From Nakamurella aerolata (GTDB lineage Bacteria > Actinomycetota > Actinomycetes > Mycobacteriales > Nakamurellaceae), in NCBI RefSeq assembly GCF_013002705.1, contig NZ_JABEND010000014.1:1-64000 (forward strand): a stretch of DNA of 64,000 nt, read 5' to 3'. This document shows positions 34,647-42,940 of this stretch, piece after piece; the first letter of the stretch is position 1, and every line of letters begins with the position of its first letter. Below the pieces are notes generated by a model. The model was not told the origin of the DNA. It made no database searches and saw only the letters and a list, made by a program, of their open reading frames with translations. The position numbers and the translations under genes were made by a program.

Positions 34647-35927
34647 ATGACGGCTGACCGCGGCACGCTCCCTGGCAGTCACCAGCACGCACCGGACGGC
34701 CAGCCGGCCGCTGCCGAGCCTGCTGGCGACGCCGCGGCCTCCCGCCGCCGCGACATCGGCCCGGAAACGCTGCGCAGGGTGGAGCGGTCCGCCTCCGCGC
34801 TCGCGACCAGGGCGATCGCTGCCATGGATGCGCGCCTGTCGTGGTTTCGCGCGCTGTCGGCAGAGCAACGCTCGTGGGTGACGCTGGTAGCCCAGGCCGG
34901 TATCGCCGGCTACGTCAGCTGGCTGGACGGCTCCCCCACTGCACGGCTGACCGAACAGGTTTTCGGTGCCGCACCCCGGCGACTGCTGCGCCAGGTCACC
35001 TTCCGGCGCACCGTCGAGCTGGTCCGGCTGTCCATCTCGGTGGCCGACGAGCACATTCCCGCGCTCGGTGACTCACCGGCCGAGCGAGCCGCACTGGCCG
35101 ACACGCTGCTGCGGTACAGCCGCGAGATCGCCTTCGCCGCAGCGGGTTTGTACGCAGCCGCCGCGGAAACCAGGGGCGCTTGGGACGCCCGCATCGCCGC
35201 CGCCATTGTCGACGGGTTGGTGCGCGGGCAGGATCCCGAAGAGCTGGCCTCGCACGCCGCCGCCCTGAGCTGGGACAGCACCGCGCCCGCCGTCGTGCTG
35301 GTCGGCGCGGCACCGCCCGGCGACCCGCAAGCAGCGGTCGACGCGGTCGACGAGTACTCCCGCGCCGGCCGGCCGGCGCTGGCCGGCGTCCACGGCACCC
35401 GACTGGTGGTGTTGTTGTCCAGCGTCCCCGGCAGTCACGGTGCGACCGACCGGGGCAGCGCCCCGGATGAGCAGCTGCTGCGGCTGTTCGGCCCTGGTCC
35501 GGTGGTGATCGGCCCGGCCGCCGCCGGCATGGCAGGTGCGGTGCACTCGGCGACCGAGGCGCTCGCCGGCCTGGCGGTAGTCGCCGCCCGGCCGGACGCC
35601 CCCCGGCTGATCGCCGCCGACGCCCTGATGGCCGAACGCGTGGTGGCCGGTGACGGCGCAGCCGCCGAACAGCTGCGGCAACTGATGGCCCCGCTGGAGA
35701 CCGCAGGGTCGCCGCTGCTGCCGACGCTGCGCAGCTACCTCGACCACGCCGGCGCGCTGGAACCGGCGGCCCGCACACTGTTCGTGCACCCGAACACCAT
35801 GCGCTACCGGCTGCGCCGGGTCGCCGAGCTCACCGGGCTCGACCCCTGGGACGCCCGCGACCAGTTCACGCTGCGGATCGCGCTGGTGCTCGGGTCGCTG
35901 CCGGCCGGCGCGGTGCAGGGCAGCTGA
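34647..35927 (+). CDS. fasR: PucR/FasR-type activator of the fatty acid cluster
   Basis: A 426-residue protein. The N-terminal 300 residues follow the actinobacterial FasR layout (RAIAAMDARLSWFRALSAEQ, RSWVTLVAQAGIAGYVSWL, FRRTVELVRLSISVADEH), and the C-terminus is the PucR helix-turn-helix LFVHPNTMRYRLRRVAELTG. In Streptomyces the FasR of this type sits directly before fabD-fabH-acpP-fabF and activates it; in mycobacteria a homologue lies between aceE and fabD. The same position here supports the name. It is unrelated to the TetR-type mycobacterial regulator also called FasR. Confidence 0.85.
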   Translation: MTADRGTLPGSHQHAPDGQPAAAEPAGDAAASRRRDIGPETLRRVERSASALATRAIAAMDARLSWFRALSAEQRSWVTLVAQAGIAGYVSWLDGSPTARLTEQVFGAAPRRLLRQVTFRRTVELVRLSISVADEHIPALGDSPAERAALADTLLRYSREIAFAAAGLYAAAAETRGAWDARIAAAIVDGLVRGQDPEELASHAAALSWDSTAPAVVLVGAAPPGDPQAAVDAVDEYSRAGRPALAGVHGTRLVVLLSSVPGSHGATDRGSAPDEQLLRLFGPGPVVIGPAAAGMAGAVHSATEALAGLAVVAARPDAPRLIAADALMAERVVAGDGAAAEQLRQLMAPLETAGSPLLPTLRSYLDHAGALEPAARTLFVHPNTMRYRLRRVAELTGLDPWDARDQFTLRIALVLGSLPAGAVQGS

Positions 35928-35938
35928 GGGCGACGGGA

Positions 35939-36697
35939 GTGAACGTCACCGTCGGGTTCCCGCTCGCGATCGTGCTGCTGGTGCTGGCCGGCGGCGCGGC
36001 GGCGGTCACCCACGTCGCCGGGCTCGGCCGGGCCAGGGACAACCTGATCATCGCGGCGCGGGCCACCGCACAGCTGGCGGCGGTCAGCGCCGTGATCGTG
36101 TTCGTGCTGCGGTCGATGTGGCTGACCGTCGCGTTTCTGCTGCTGATGCTCGGGGTGGCCACCGTGACGGCCAGCTACCGGATCAGCGGCCGCCGGGTGG
36201 GCCGCGGGCTGTGGGCCGGCGTCGCCATCGTCGCCGGGGTGCTGCCCACCATGGCGATCATCGTGGCGTCCGGGGTACTGCCCGCGCAGCCGGTCGCGGT
36301 GCTGCCGACCGCCGGCATCCTGATCGGCAACGCCATGGTGGCCACCGCGCTGGCCGGGCGCCGGCTGCGTGAAGAGTTGACCGGCAGGCGCGGCGAGTAC
36401 GAGGCGATGCTTTCCCTCGGCATGCGGCGCCGGGACGGCGTGCTGGAACTGGGCCGGCCGGCCGCCGCGCTGGCCCTGGTCCCCGGTCAGGACCAGACCC
36501 GCACCGTCGGCCTTGTCACCCTGCCCGGCGCCTTCGTCGGGGTGTTGCTGGGCGGCGGCTCGGCATGGCAGGCGGGCGCCACCCAGCTCCTGGTGTTGAT
36601 CGGGCTGCTACTGGTGCAGTCCCTTGCCGTCGCCAGCACGGTGGCGCTGGTGGCCGCCGGGCTGCTGCCGGTCGGCTCGACCCCACTTCCCGACTAG
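35939..36697 (+). CDS. FetB/YbbM-like (UPF0014) ABC permease
   Basis: A 252-residue membrane protein with about seven hydrophobic segments, and the family stretch VLPTAGILIGNAMVATALAG followed by LREELTGRRGEYEAMLSLG (cytoplasmic loop). Family members such as E. coli FetB work with an ATPase partner (FetA) in metal export, but no ATPase gene is adjacent here. The GTG at 35939 follows GGGA 11 bp after the fasR stop, so it is probably cotranscribed with fasR. Its insertion between fasR and fabD is unusual for this cluster. Confidence 0.82.
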   Translation: MNVTVGFPLAIVLLVLAGGAAAVTHVAGLGRARDNLIIAARATAQLAAVSAVIVFVLRSMWLTVAFLLLMLGVATVTASYRISGRRVGRGLWAGVAIVAGVLPTMAIIVASGVLPAQPVAVLPTAGILIGNAMVATALAGRRLREELTGRRGEYEAMLSLGMRRRDGVLELGRPAAALALVPGQDQTRTVGLVTLPGAFVGVLLGGGSAWQAGATQLLVLIGLLLVQSLAVASTVALVAAGLLPVGSTPLPD

Positions 36698-36814
36698 CCG
36701 GCAGCCTTGGCCGGACCGGCCGATTCCTTTGGTTGGTTCCTACAAAGTCGCCGGGTCGAGTTTGGTAGCCGGCCGATTCGATACCGATGCCCGAAAGCTG
36801 ATTGACTGACGGGC

Positions 36815-37741
36815 GTGCTGGCCATCGTCGCGCCCGGTCAGGGCGCCCAGAAACCCGGAATGCTGTCCGCCTGGCTGGAGCTGCCCGGCGTCGCCGAGCA
36901 GCTGACCGCCTGGGGTGACGCCGCCGGTCTCGACCTCGCCAGGCTCGGCACCACCGCCGACGCGGACGAGATCAAGGACACCGCCGTCACCCAGCCATTG
37001 GTGGTCGCCACCGCGCTGCTGGCAGCCGGCCAGCTGTCGATCCCGAGCGGAAACGGCACTGTGGTAGCCGGGCACAGCGTCGGCGAACTGGCGGCCGCCG
37101 CCGTCGCCGGAGTCATCAGCGCCGACGAGGCCACCGCCCTGGCCGCCACCCGCGGTCGCGCCATGGCCGCGGCCAGCGCCCTCACCCCGACCTCGATGGC
37201 GGCCGTGATGAACCCGGACATCGACGCTGTCCTGGCCACGCTGAACGAGCGAGACCTGGTGGGCGCCAACGTGAACGGGGCCGGGCAGGTGGTCGCCGCC
37301 GGCACCAGGTCACAGATCGACGAGCTGGTCGCCGCACCCCCGGAGGGCATGCGGGTGATCGCGCTCTCGGTCGCCGGCGCCTTCCACACCGCCTACATGG
37401 AACCGGCGCGCGAGGAGTTCGCCGGGGTACTGGCGCAGCTGCGCCCCGCCGACCCGACCGCCGTCCTGCTGACCAACGCCGACGGCAGGGCCATCGGCTC
37501 CGGCGGCGAGTACCTCGAGCTGCTGAGTCGGCAGCTCACCTCACCCGTGCGCTGGGACAAGTGCATGGACACCATCGCCGAGCTCGGCGTCACCGGGCTG
37601 CTGGAACTGCCGCCCGCCGGCACCCTCGTCGGCCTGGCGAAACGCCAGCTGAAGGGCGTTGCCACGCTGGCCGTCAAATCACCGGACGATCTGCCGGCCG
37701 CAGCCGCCTTCATCACCGAACACGCAGGAGCCGCCGCATGA
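36815..37741 (+). CDS. fabD: Malonyl-CoA:ACP transacylase
   Basis: FabD moves malonyl groups from CoA to ACP for chain elongation. The 308-residue protein has the first motif PGQGAQ, the active Ser in GHSVGE (near residue 87), the Arg-containing TRGRAMAAAS helix and the active His in GAFHTAYM. The GTG at 36815 is used; no strong Shine-Dalgarno is visible. It overlaps fabH by 4 bp. A 117-bp gap before it may hold the operon promoter and the FasR site. Confidence 0.95.
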   Translation: MLAIVAPGQGAQKPGMLSAWLELPGVAEQLTAWGDAAGLDLARLGTTADADEIKDTAVTQPLVVATALLAAGQLSIPSGNGTVVAGHSVGELAAAAVAGVISADEATALAATRGRAMAAASALTPTSMAAVMNPDIDAVLATLNERDLVGANVNGAGQVVAAGTRSQIDELVAAPPEGMRVIALSVAGAFHTAYMEPAREEFAGVLAQLRPADPTAVLLTNADGRAIGSGGEYLELLSRQLTSPVRWDKCMDTIAELGVTGLLELPPAGTLVGLAKRQLKGVATLAVKSPDDLPAAAAFITEHAGAAA

Positions 37742-38718
37742 GCGTCACCCTCAACACCGCAACCGGGCGCCAGGGATCGAAGGTCGTCGGCCTCGGGCAC
37801 TACCGACCCGAGCGAGTCGTCAGCAACGACGAGCTGGCCAAGACCATCGACACCAACGACGAGTGGATCCGCACCAGGGTCGGGATCGCGGAGCGGCACT
37901 TCGCCGCGCCGGACGAGACCGTCGAGCAGATGGGCGCCAAGGCCGGTGAGCAGGCCATTGCCGACGCGGGCCTGCGCCCGTCGGACATCGACACCGTGAT
38001 GGTCGCGACCTGCACGCTGCCGGCCCAGATCCGGCAGGCGTCCACCAAGGTGGCGTCGCTGCTCGGCATCGTGTCGCCCGGCAGCTTCGACATCAACGCC
38101 GCCTGCGCCGGCTTCTGTTACGGACTGGCCAACGCCAACAGCCTGATCCGCTCCGGCGAGGCCGGCACCGTGCTGCTGGTCGGCGCCGAGAAGCTCACCG
38201 ACTGGGTCGATCCGACCGACCGCGCCAACGCGATCATCTTCGCCGACGGCGCCGGCGCCGCGGTGATCACCGGCAGCGACACCGCTGAGGTCGGCCCGGT
38301 GGTGTGGGGCTCCGAAATCGAGCACACCGAGACCATCGGGACGACGGTGCCGGAGCGCAAGATCTACCAGGAGGGTCAGACCGTCTTCCGGTGGGCCACC
38401 ACCAAGATTCCGCAGCTGGCCCTCGACGCGGTCGCCAAGTCCGGGGTGCAGCTGTCCGACATCGACGTGCTGGTGCCGCATCAGGCCAACCTGCGCATCG
38501 TCGACGCCATCGCCAGGCGACTGCGCGCCGAAGGGGCCCGCGAGGATCTGCGGGTGGCCGACGACATCGTCACCACCGGCAACACCTCGTCGGCCTCCGT
38601 GCCGATCGCGCTCGACCGGATGCGCAAGGCCGGCACCGCCCGGTCGGGCGACCTGGTGCTCGCCGTCGGCTTCGGCGCCGGACTCACCTACGCCGGACAG
38701 GTTTTCCGCTGTCCGTGA
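37738..38718 (+). CDS. fabH: Beta-ketoacyl-ACP synthase III
   Basis: FabH condenses a short acyl-CoA with malonyl-ACP and starts fatty acid synthesis. The 326-residue protein has the catalytic triad: Cys in NAACAGFCYG (near 121), His in VPHQANLRI (near 246) and Asn in TGNTSSASVP (near 281). The ATG at 37738 overlaps the fabD stop, so the two are coupled; an open frame further upstream is not used. In actinobacteria this enzyme often prefers branched starters, which the sequence alone does not show. Confidence 0.96.
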   Translation: MSVTLNTATGRQGSKVVGLGHYRPERVVSNDELAKTIDTNDEWIRTRVGIAERHFAAPDETVEQMGAKAGEQAIADAGLRPSDIDTVMVATCTLPAQIRQASTKVASLLGIVSPGSFDINAACAGFCYGLANANSLIRSGEAGTVLLVGAEKLTDWVDPTDRANAIIFADGAGAAVITGSDTAEVGPVVWGSEIEHTETIGTTVPERKIYQEGQTVFRWATTKIPQLALDAVAKSGVQLSDIDVLVPHQANLRIVDAIARRLRAEGAREDLRVADDIVTTGNTSSASVPIALDRMRKAGTARSGDLVLAVGFGAGLTYAGQVFRCP

Positions 38719-38832
38719 CCAGTCGGCCCGCGACCAGCGGGTCACCGCGCCAGCAGCAGAGCTGATCGGGCAGAATTCGCCCGTTGCGTCGAGTGGATCG
38801 CCCGCTCGACCACCTTGAGAAAGGAACACCAC

Positions 38833-39075
38833 GTGTCCGACAACACCGAGATCCTTCCCGGCCTCGCCGAGATCGTCGAAGAGGTCGCCGGAGTCCCGGC
38901 CGCCGACGTCACCGGCGACAAGTCGTTCACCGACGACCTCGACATCGACTCGCTGTCGATGGTCGAGATCGCCGTTCAGGCCGAGGACAAGTTCGGCGTC
39001 AAGATCCCCGACGACGAGCTGGCCAACCTGAAGACCGTGCAGGACGCGGTCGACTACATCCAGCGCAACAAGTAG
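38833..39075 (+). CDS. acpP: Acyl carrier protein
   Basis: An 80-residue acidic carrier with the phosphopantetheine Ser in DLDIDSLSMVEI (near residue 40) and the recognition helix 2 around it. The GTG at 38833 follows AAAGGAAC. The ACP holds the growing acyl chain for FabD, FabH and FabF, whose genes flank it. The 115-bp gap after fabH leaves room for a separate promoter, in line with the high ACP demand. Confidence 0.96.
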   Translation: MSDNTEILPGLAEIVEEVAGVPAADVTGDKSFTDDLDIDSLSMVEIAVQAEDKFGVKIPDDELANLKTVQDAVDYIQRNK

Positions 39076-39309
39076 CAGCCGCCCGGCCCGGCGCGGCAGC
39101 CGCCTCCGCCGGGACCGGCTACCGCCTCGGCGGTCCTGCCGTCCCGGACGCCACCCGTCCAGGCGGCAGCCCCCGCGCGTCGGTGCGCTGATGCTCGGAA
39201 CTCTCGGCAGCGCGCACCGACGCGGCACCGGCACCGCACCCCACGACCGGGCCGGCGCCGGCCGCCACCGGACCAGCCCGCAACCCGGGAAAGTGAGCCT
39301 CGAAACCCG

Positions 39310-40557
39310 ATGACCGCCAAGCATTCCGCCAACTCAGCCGACCAGGTCGTTGTCACCGGGATCGGTGCCACCACCCCACTCGGAGGGACAGCACCGGAAA
39401 CCTGGCAGGGCCTACTGGAGGGTCGCAACGGCGTCGGCAGCAACGATGCGCCGTGGGTCGACACGTTCGACCTGCCGGTGCGCATCAAGGCCGGGCTGAA
39501 GGTCGAGCCCACCGAGGTGCTCAGCCGGGTGGAGGCCAGGCGGCTGGATCGCTGCCAGCAGGTGGCGTTGGTCGCCGCCCGCGAGGCCTGGGCCGACGCC
39601 GGCGAACCTGAGGTCGACCCGGTGCGGCTCGGCGCCGTCGTCGGCACCGGGATCGGCGGCGCTATGACGCTGCTCGATCAGGACGACCTGCTGGAAACCC
39701 AAGGGCTGAGCAAGGTTGCCGTGCTCACCATCCCGATGCTGATGCCCAACGGCCCGGCCGCAGCCGTCGGCCTGTGGGCCAAGGCCAGAGCCGGTGTGCA
39801 CGCACCAGTCTCGGCCTGCGCGTCCGGCGCCGAGGCCCTGGCCTGGGCGTGGCGGATGATCCGCGACGGCGACATGGACATTGCCATCGCCGGAGGCGCC
39901 GAGGCGTGCATCGCCCCGATCACCGTTGCCGGGTTCGCCCAGATGCGGGCGATGAGCACCCGCAACGACGACCCGGCCACCGCGTCCCGCCCATTCGACC
40001 TCGGCCGCGACGGGTTCATCCTCGGCGAGGGCGCCGGAACGATGATCCTGGAGCGCCGCGATCACGCCGAGGCCCGCGGCGCCAAGATCTACGGGGTGCT
40101 GGCCGGGGCCGGCATGTCCAACGACGCCCACCACATCACCGCGCCGGAACCGGAAGGCGAGGGCACCACCAGGGCCATCGAACGCGCGCTGCGCTCGGCC
40201 GACCTGTCCCCCACCGACATCGGGCATGTCAACGCGCACGCCACCTCCACCCCGGTGGGCGACATCGCCGAATCCAACACCGTGCTGCGGGCGCTGGGCG
40301 AGCATCCGGTGGTGACCGCCAACAAGTCGATGACGGGGCACCTGCTGGGCGCCTCCGGTGCGGTGGAGGGCATCGCCACCCTGCTGGCGGTGCGTGACGG
40401 GATCGTGCCGGGCACCAAGAACCTGAACGACCTCGACCCGAAGGTCGGCGTCGACGTCGCCACCACCAACCGCGAGGTCTCCGACCTCCGCGCTGCCCTG
40501 AACAACTCCTTCGGCTTCGGTGGGCACAACGTGGTGCTCGCGTTCACCAAGAACTGA
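39310..40557 (+). CDS. fabF: Beta-ketoacyl-ACP synthase II
   Basis: FabF elongates acyl-ACP with malonyl-ACP. The 415-residue thiolase-fold enzyme has the active Cys in APVSACASGAEAL (near 169) and the two His in NAHATSTPVGD (near 307) and KSMTGHLLGASGA (near 342), with the ending LNNSFGFGGHNVVLAF. The ATG at 39310 follows a GC-rich gap of 234 bp after acpP in which no gene is seen. It fits the KasA/FabF position in the actinobacterial cluster. Confidence 0.96.
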   Translation: MTAKHSANSADQVVVTGIGATTPLGGTAPETWQGLLEGRNGVGSNDAPWVDTFDLPVRIKAGLKVEPTEVLSRVEARRLDRCQQVALVAAREAWADAGEPEVDPVRLGAVVGTGIGGAMTLLDQDDLLETQGLSKVAVLTIPMLMPNGPAAAVGLWAKARAGVHAPVSACASGAEALAWAWRMIRDGDMDIAIAGGAEACIAPITVAGFAQMRAMSTRNDDPATASRPFDLGRDGFILGEGAGTMILERRDHAEARGAKIYGVLAGAGMSNDAHHITAPEPEGEGTTRAIERALRSADLSPTDIGHVNAHATSTPVGDIAESNTVLRALGEHPVVTANKSMTGHLLGASGAVEGIATLLAVRDGIVPGTKNLNDLDPKVGVDVATTNREVSDLRAALNNSFGFGGHNVVLAFTKN

Positions 40558-40602
40558 CCCGAATCCGGCCGAGAACCCCATCGAAGAACCGAGGTCGCTG
40601 AC

Positions 40603-42048
40603 ATGACTGCCGCTCCTGCCACTTCCGCCGACGGCGGAGCCACCGGCGACACCACGGCCGGACCGCGCCAGCTGGATCCACGCGAACCCGAGGTGCGGCT
40701 GGTCAAGCTGCTGGACGCCGACACGCTGGTGCCGCTGCACCCCACCGACACCTCGGGGGTGTCGGCGGTGCGCGGACGCATCGACGGCGCCAAGGTGATC
40801 GCCTACTGCACCGACGCCACTCGGCAGGGCGGCGCACTCGGTTTCGAGGGCTGTCAGCACATCGTCGACGCCATCGATACCGCTGTGCGGGAACGGGTTC
40901 CGGTGGTCGGGCTGTGGCACTCAGGCGGCGCCAGGATCGCCGAGGGCGTTGCCTCCCTCGACGGCGTCGGCGGCGTCTTCGCCGCGATGGTGCGGGCTTC
41001 CGGCCGGGTGCCGCAGATCTCCCTCGTCCTCGGTGCGGCCGCCGCCGGCGCCGCCTACGGCCCGGCGCTGACCGACGTGGTGGTGATGGCACCGGAGGGC
41101 CGGATCTTCGTCACCGGCCCCGATGTGGTGAAGTCGGTGACCGGTGAGCAGGTCGACATGGAGGCCCTCGGCGGCCCGTCGGCGCACGGCCGCAAGTCCG
41201 GCGTGGTGCACGTCGTCGCCAAATCCGAGGACGACGCCTACGCCCAGGCCCGCAAGATCACCACGGCGTTCTCCCGGCCCGGCATCACCGGCGTCGCCGG
41301 CATCACCGACGACCCGGAGCTGGCAAAAATGTTGCCGGAACAGAAGAACCGTGCCTACAACGTGCGCCCGCTGATCGACCGGATTTTGGACGAGCCGCTC
41401 GACGAGCTGCAGACCAAGTGGGCGCCGAACATGGTGATCGGCCTCGGCCGGCTGGCCGGCCGCAGCGTCGGCGTCGTCGCCAACAACCCGCTCCGGCTGG
41501 GCGGCTGCCTCGACTCGGTGTCGGCCGAGAAGGCCGCGCGGTTCGTCCGGATGTGCGACGCGTTCGGCATCCCGCTGCTGGTGATCGTCGACTGTCCCGG
41601 GTACCTGCCCGGCGTCGGGCAAGAATGGGACGGTGTTGTCCGCCGCGGCGCAAAACTGTTGCACGCCTTCGCCGAAGCCGACGTGCCCCGCGTGACCCTG
41701 GTGACCCGCAAGGCCTTCGGTGGCGCCTACATCGCGATGAACGCCAAATCCCTTGGCGCGACCGCGGTCTACGCCTGGCCGGACGCCGAGATCGCCGTGA
41801 TGGGCGCCAAGGCCGCCGTCGGCATCCTGCACCGCCGCAAGATCGCCGCGGCCGCCGACGACGAACGTGACCAGGTGATCGCCGAGCTGGCCGACGAGCA
41901 CGAGCGCGGCCTCGGTGGTCTGCAGCGCGCCATCGACATCGGTGTGGTGGACGAGGTCATCACCCCGGCCGAGACGCGGCGCCGGGTGGCCGAAGCGTTG
42001 GCCGCCGCCCCTGCCGGTCGTGGTGCGCATACCAATATTCCGTTGTAG
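40603..42048 (+). CDS. accD: Acyl-CoA carboxylase carboxyltransferase subunit (AccD type)
   Basis: A 481-residue carboxyltransferase that passes CO2 from biotin to acetyl- or propionyl-CoA. It has two crotonase-like halves: GGARIAEGVASLDGVGGVFA and GAAAAGAAYGPALTDVVVMA in the first, and DCPGYLPGVGQEWDGVVRRG and KAFGGAYIAMNAKSLGA in the second. There is no zinc finger, so it is the actinobacterial acyl-CoA carboxylase type like AccD6, which occupies the same place after the ketosynthase in mycobacteria. The biotin carrier subunit is encoded elsewhere. Its malonyl-CoA would serve FabD. Confidence 0.93.
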   Translation: MTAAPATSADGGATGDTTAGPRQLDPREPEVRLVKLLDADTLVPLHPTDTSGVSAVRGRIDGAKVIAYCTDATRQGGALGFEGCQHIVDAIDTAVRERVPVVGLWHSGGARIAEGVASLDGVGGVFAAMVRASGRVPQISLVLGAAAAGAAYGPALTDVVVMAPEGRIFVTGPDVVKSVTGEQVDMEALGGPSAHGRKSGVVHVVAKSEDDAYAQARKITTAFSRPGITGVAGITDDPELAKMLPEQKNRAYNVRPLIDRILDEPLDELQTKWAPNMVIGLGRLAGRSVGVVANNPLRLGGCLDSVSAEKAARFVRMCDAFGIPLLVIVDCPGYLPGVGQEWDGVVRRGAKLLHAFAEADVPRVTLVTRKAFGGAYIAMNAKSLGATAVYAWPDAEIAVMGAKAAVGILHRRKIAAAADDERDQVIAELADEHERGLGGLQRAIDIGVVDEVITPAETRRRVAEALAAAPAGRGAHTNIPL

Positions 42049-42146
42049 TTCGCTGTTTGTGGCCGGCTCCGGGGTGATGGGCACGGCCCTTGTTGCGCCA
42101 CGGCCGTCTCCGGGGTGGGTGAGCGTTGCCCTTGTTGCGCGACGGC

Positions 42147-42244
42147 CGTCTCCGGGATGATGGGCACGGCTAGGCTTCGCTGGCTACCCGGACTCGCTGC
42201 GCTCGCCCAGGCAGCTGGCGCTGCAGAGTGCGCCGTGCCCACCA
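42147..42244. repeat. 98-bp direct repeat, copy A
   Basis: Begins cgtctccgggatgatgggca and ends in cccacc. Nearly identical to 42399-42496, with about five differences. It includes gctgcgctcgcc and ggcagctggcgctgcag. Confidence 0.8.
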
Positions 42245-42398
42245 CCCCTGCGCCGGCCTGACGACACGACGGGGCAATTGATGCGCGCCGCGACCGGCGT
42301 GGGCTGCTTGTGAGGGCAGATTGATGATCGGCCGCTGAGGCTATCCCAGGTCACTGCGCTGACTCCCCCGAATGCAGCCGCTCCGCAGACGAAGCCGC

Positions 42399-42496
42399 CG
42401 TCTCCGGGGTGATGGGCACGGCTAGGCTTCGCTGGCTACCCGGGCTCGCTGCGCTCGCCCGGGCAGCTGGCGCTGCAGAGTGCGCCGCGCCCACCG
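42399..42496. repeat. 98-bp direct repeat, copy B
   Basis: The second copy of the element at 42147-42244, 252 bp away and in the same direction. Confidence 0.8.
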
Positions 42497-42580
42497 GCCC
42501 GTGCGACGGCCGACTCAGAGTTCGCCGTCCCCGTCAGCCCTGCGCCGGCCTCACGACAACGACCGGGCACTTGGTGCGCC

Positions 42581-42652
42581 ATCACAAACCTTTCCGCACG
42601 TCACAACCGTTCCAGCAGACTGAAACGGTTGTGACGTACCGAAACAGTTGTG
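42581..42652. repeat. Long palindrome, dispersed family copy near accD
   Basis: The inner arms acgtcacaaccgtt and aacggttgtgacgt are perfectly complementary, with a 12-nt loop (ccagcagactga). The outer arms (cacaaacctttccgc, accgaaacagttgtg) pair partly. It is clearly of the same family as the array at 21071-21705. A left half only recurs at about 42790-42830. Confidence 0.8.
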
Positions 42653-42940
42653 CTCGTCGGCGGGCAGTCCACAGCGCGGTGTCACACCGCGCGACGCTGC
42701 CTGCCAATGACCCGACCGGCTAGCCAATTGCCAACGGACGTCCCGCGAACCGCTGTCTCGCGAGGCAACGTCCCGCGAGCCCACCTCTCGCCATCACACA
42801 CCTTTCCGCACGTCACAACCGTTCCACGACCGACGTGGGCTGCTTGTGGAGGCAGATCGACGCTCGGCGCGGCACAGTGCGCCATGCCCACCACCCCTGC
42901 GCCGGCCGACTGGTGGTGCCATGACCACCAGGTGTGCTGG

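Larger units (their letters stand above)
42049..42940. other. 890-bp repeat-rich gap between accD and the NagZ-like gene
   Basis: No convincing gene. The stretch consists largely of repeated pieces: a 98-bp repeat at 42147-42244 and 42399-42496, shorter fragments of its start around 42067-42087 and 42106-42120, and a fragment of its end at 42873-42907. The segment gtgggctgcttgtg plus about 20 bp appears at 42299 and 42836. A full palindrome copy lies at 42581-42652 and half a copy near 42790-42830. Confidence 0.75.

Noticed and set aside
37393-39324. 643-codon open frame on the minus strand
   Set aside because: It is antisense to fabH and acpP, which have all active-site motifs. No start signal and no family resemblance.
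40921-42084. 387-codon minus-strand frame opposite accD
   Set aside because: It is a shadow of the carboxyltransferase gene with antisense-type composition.
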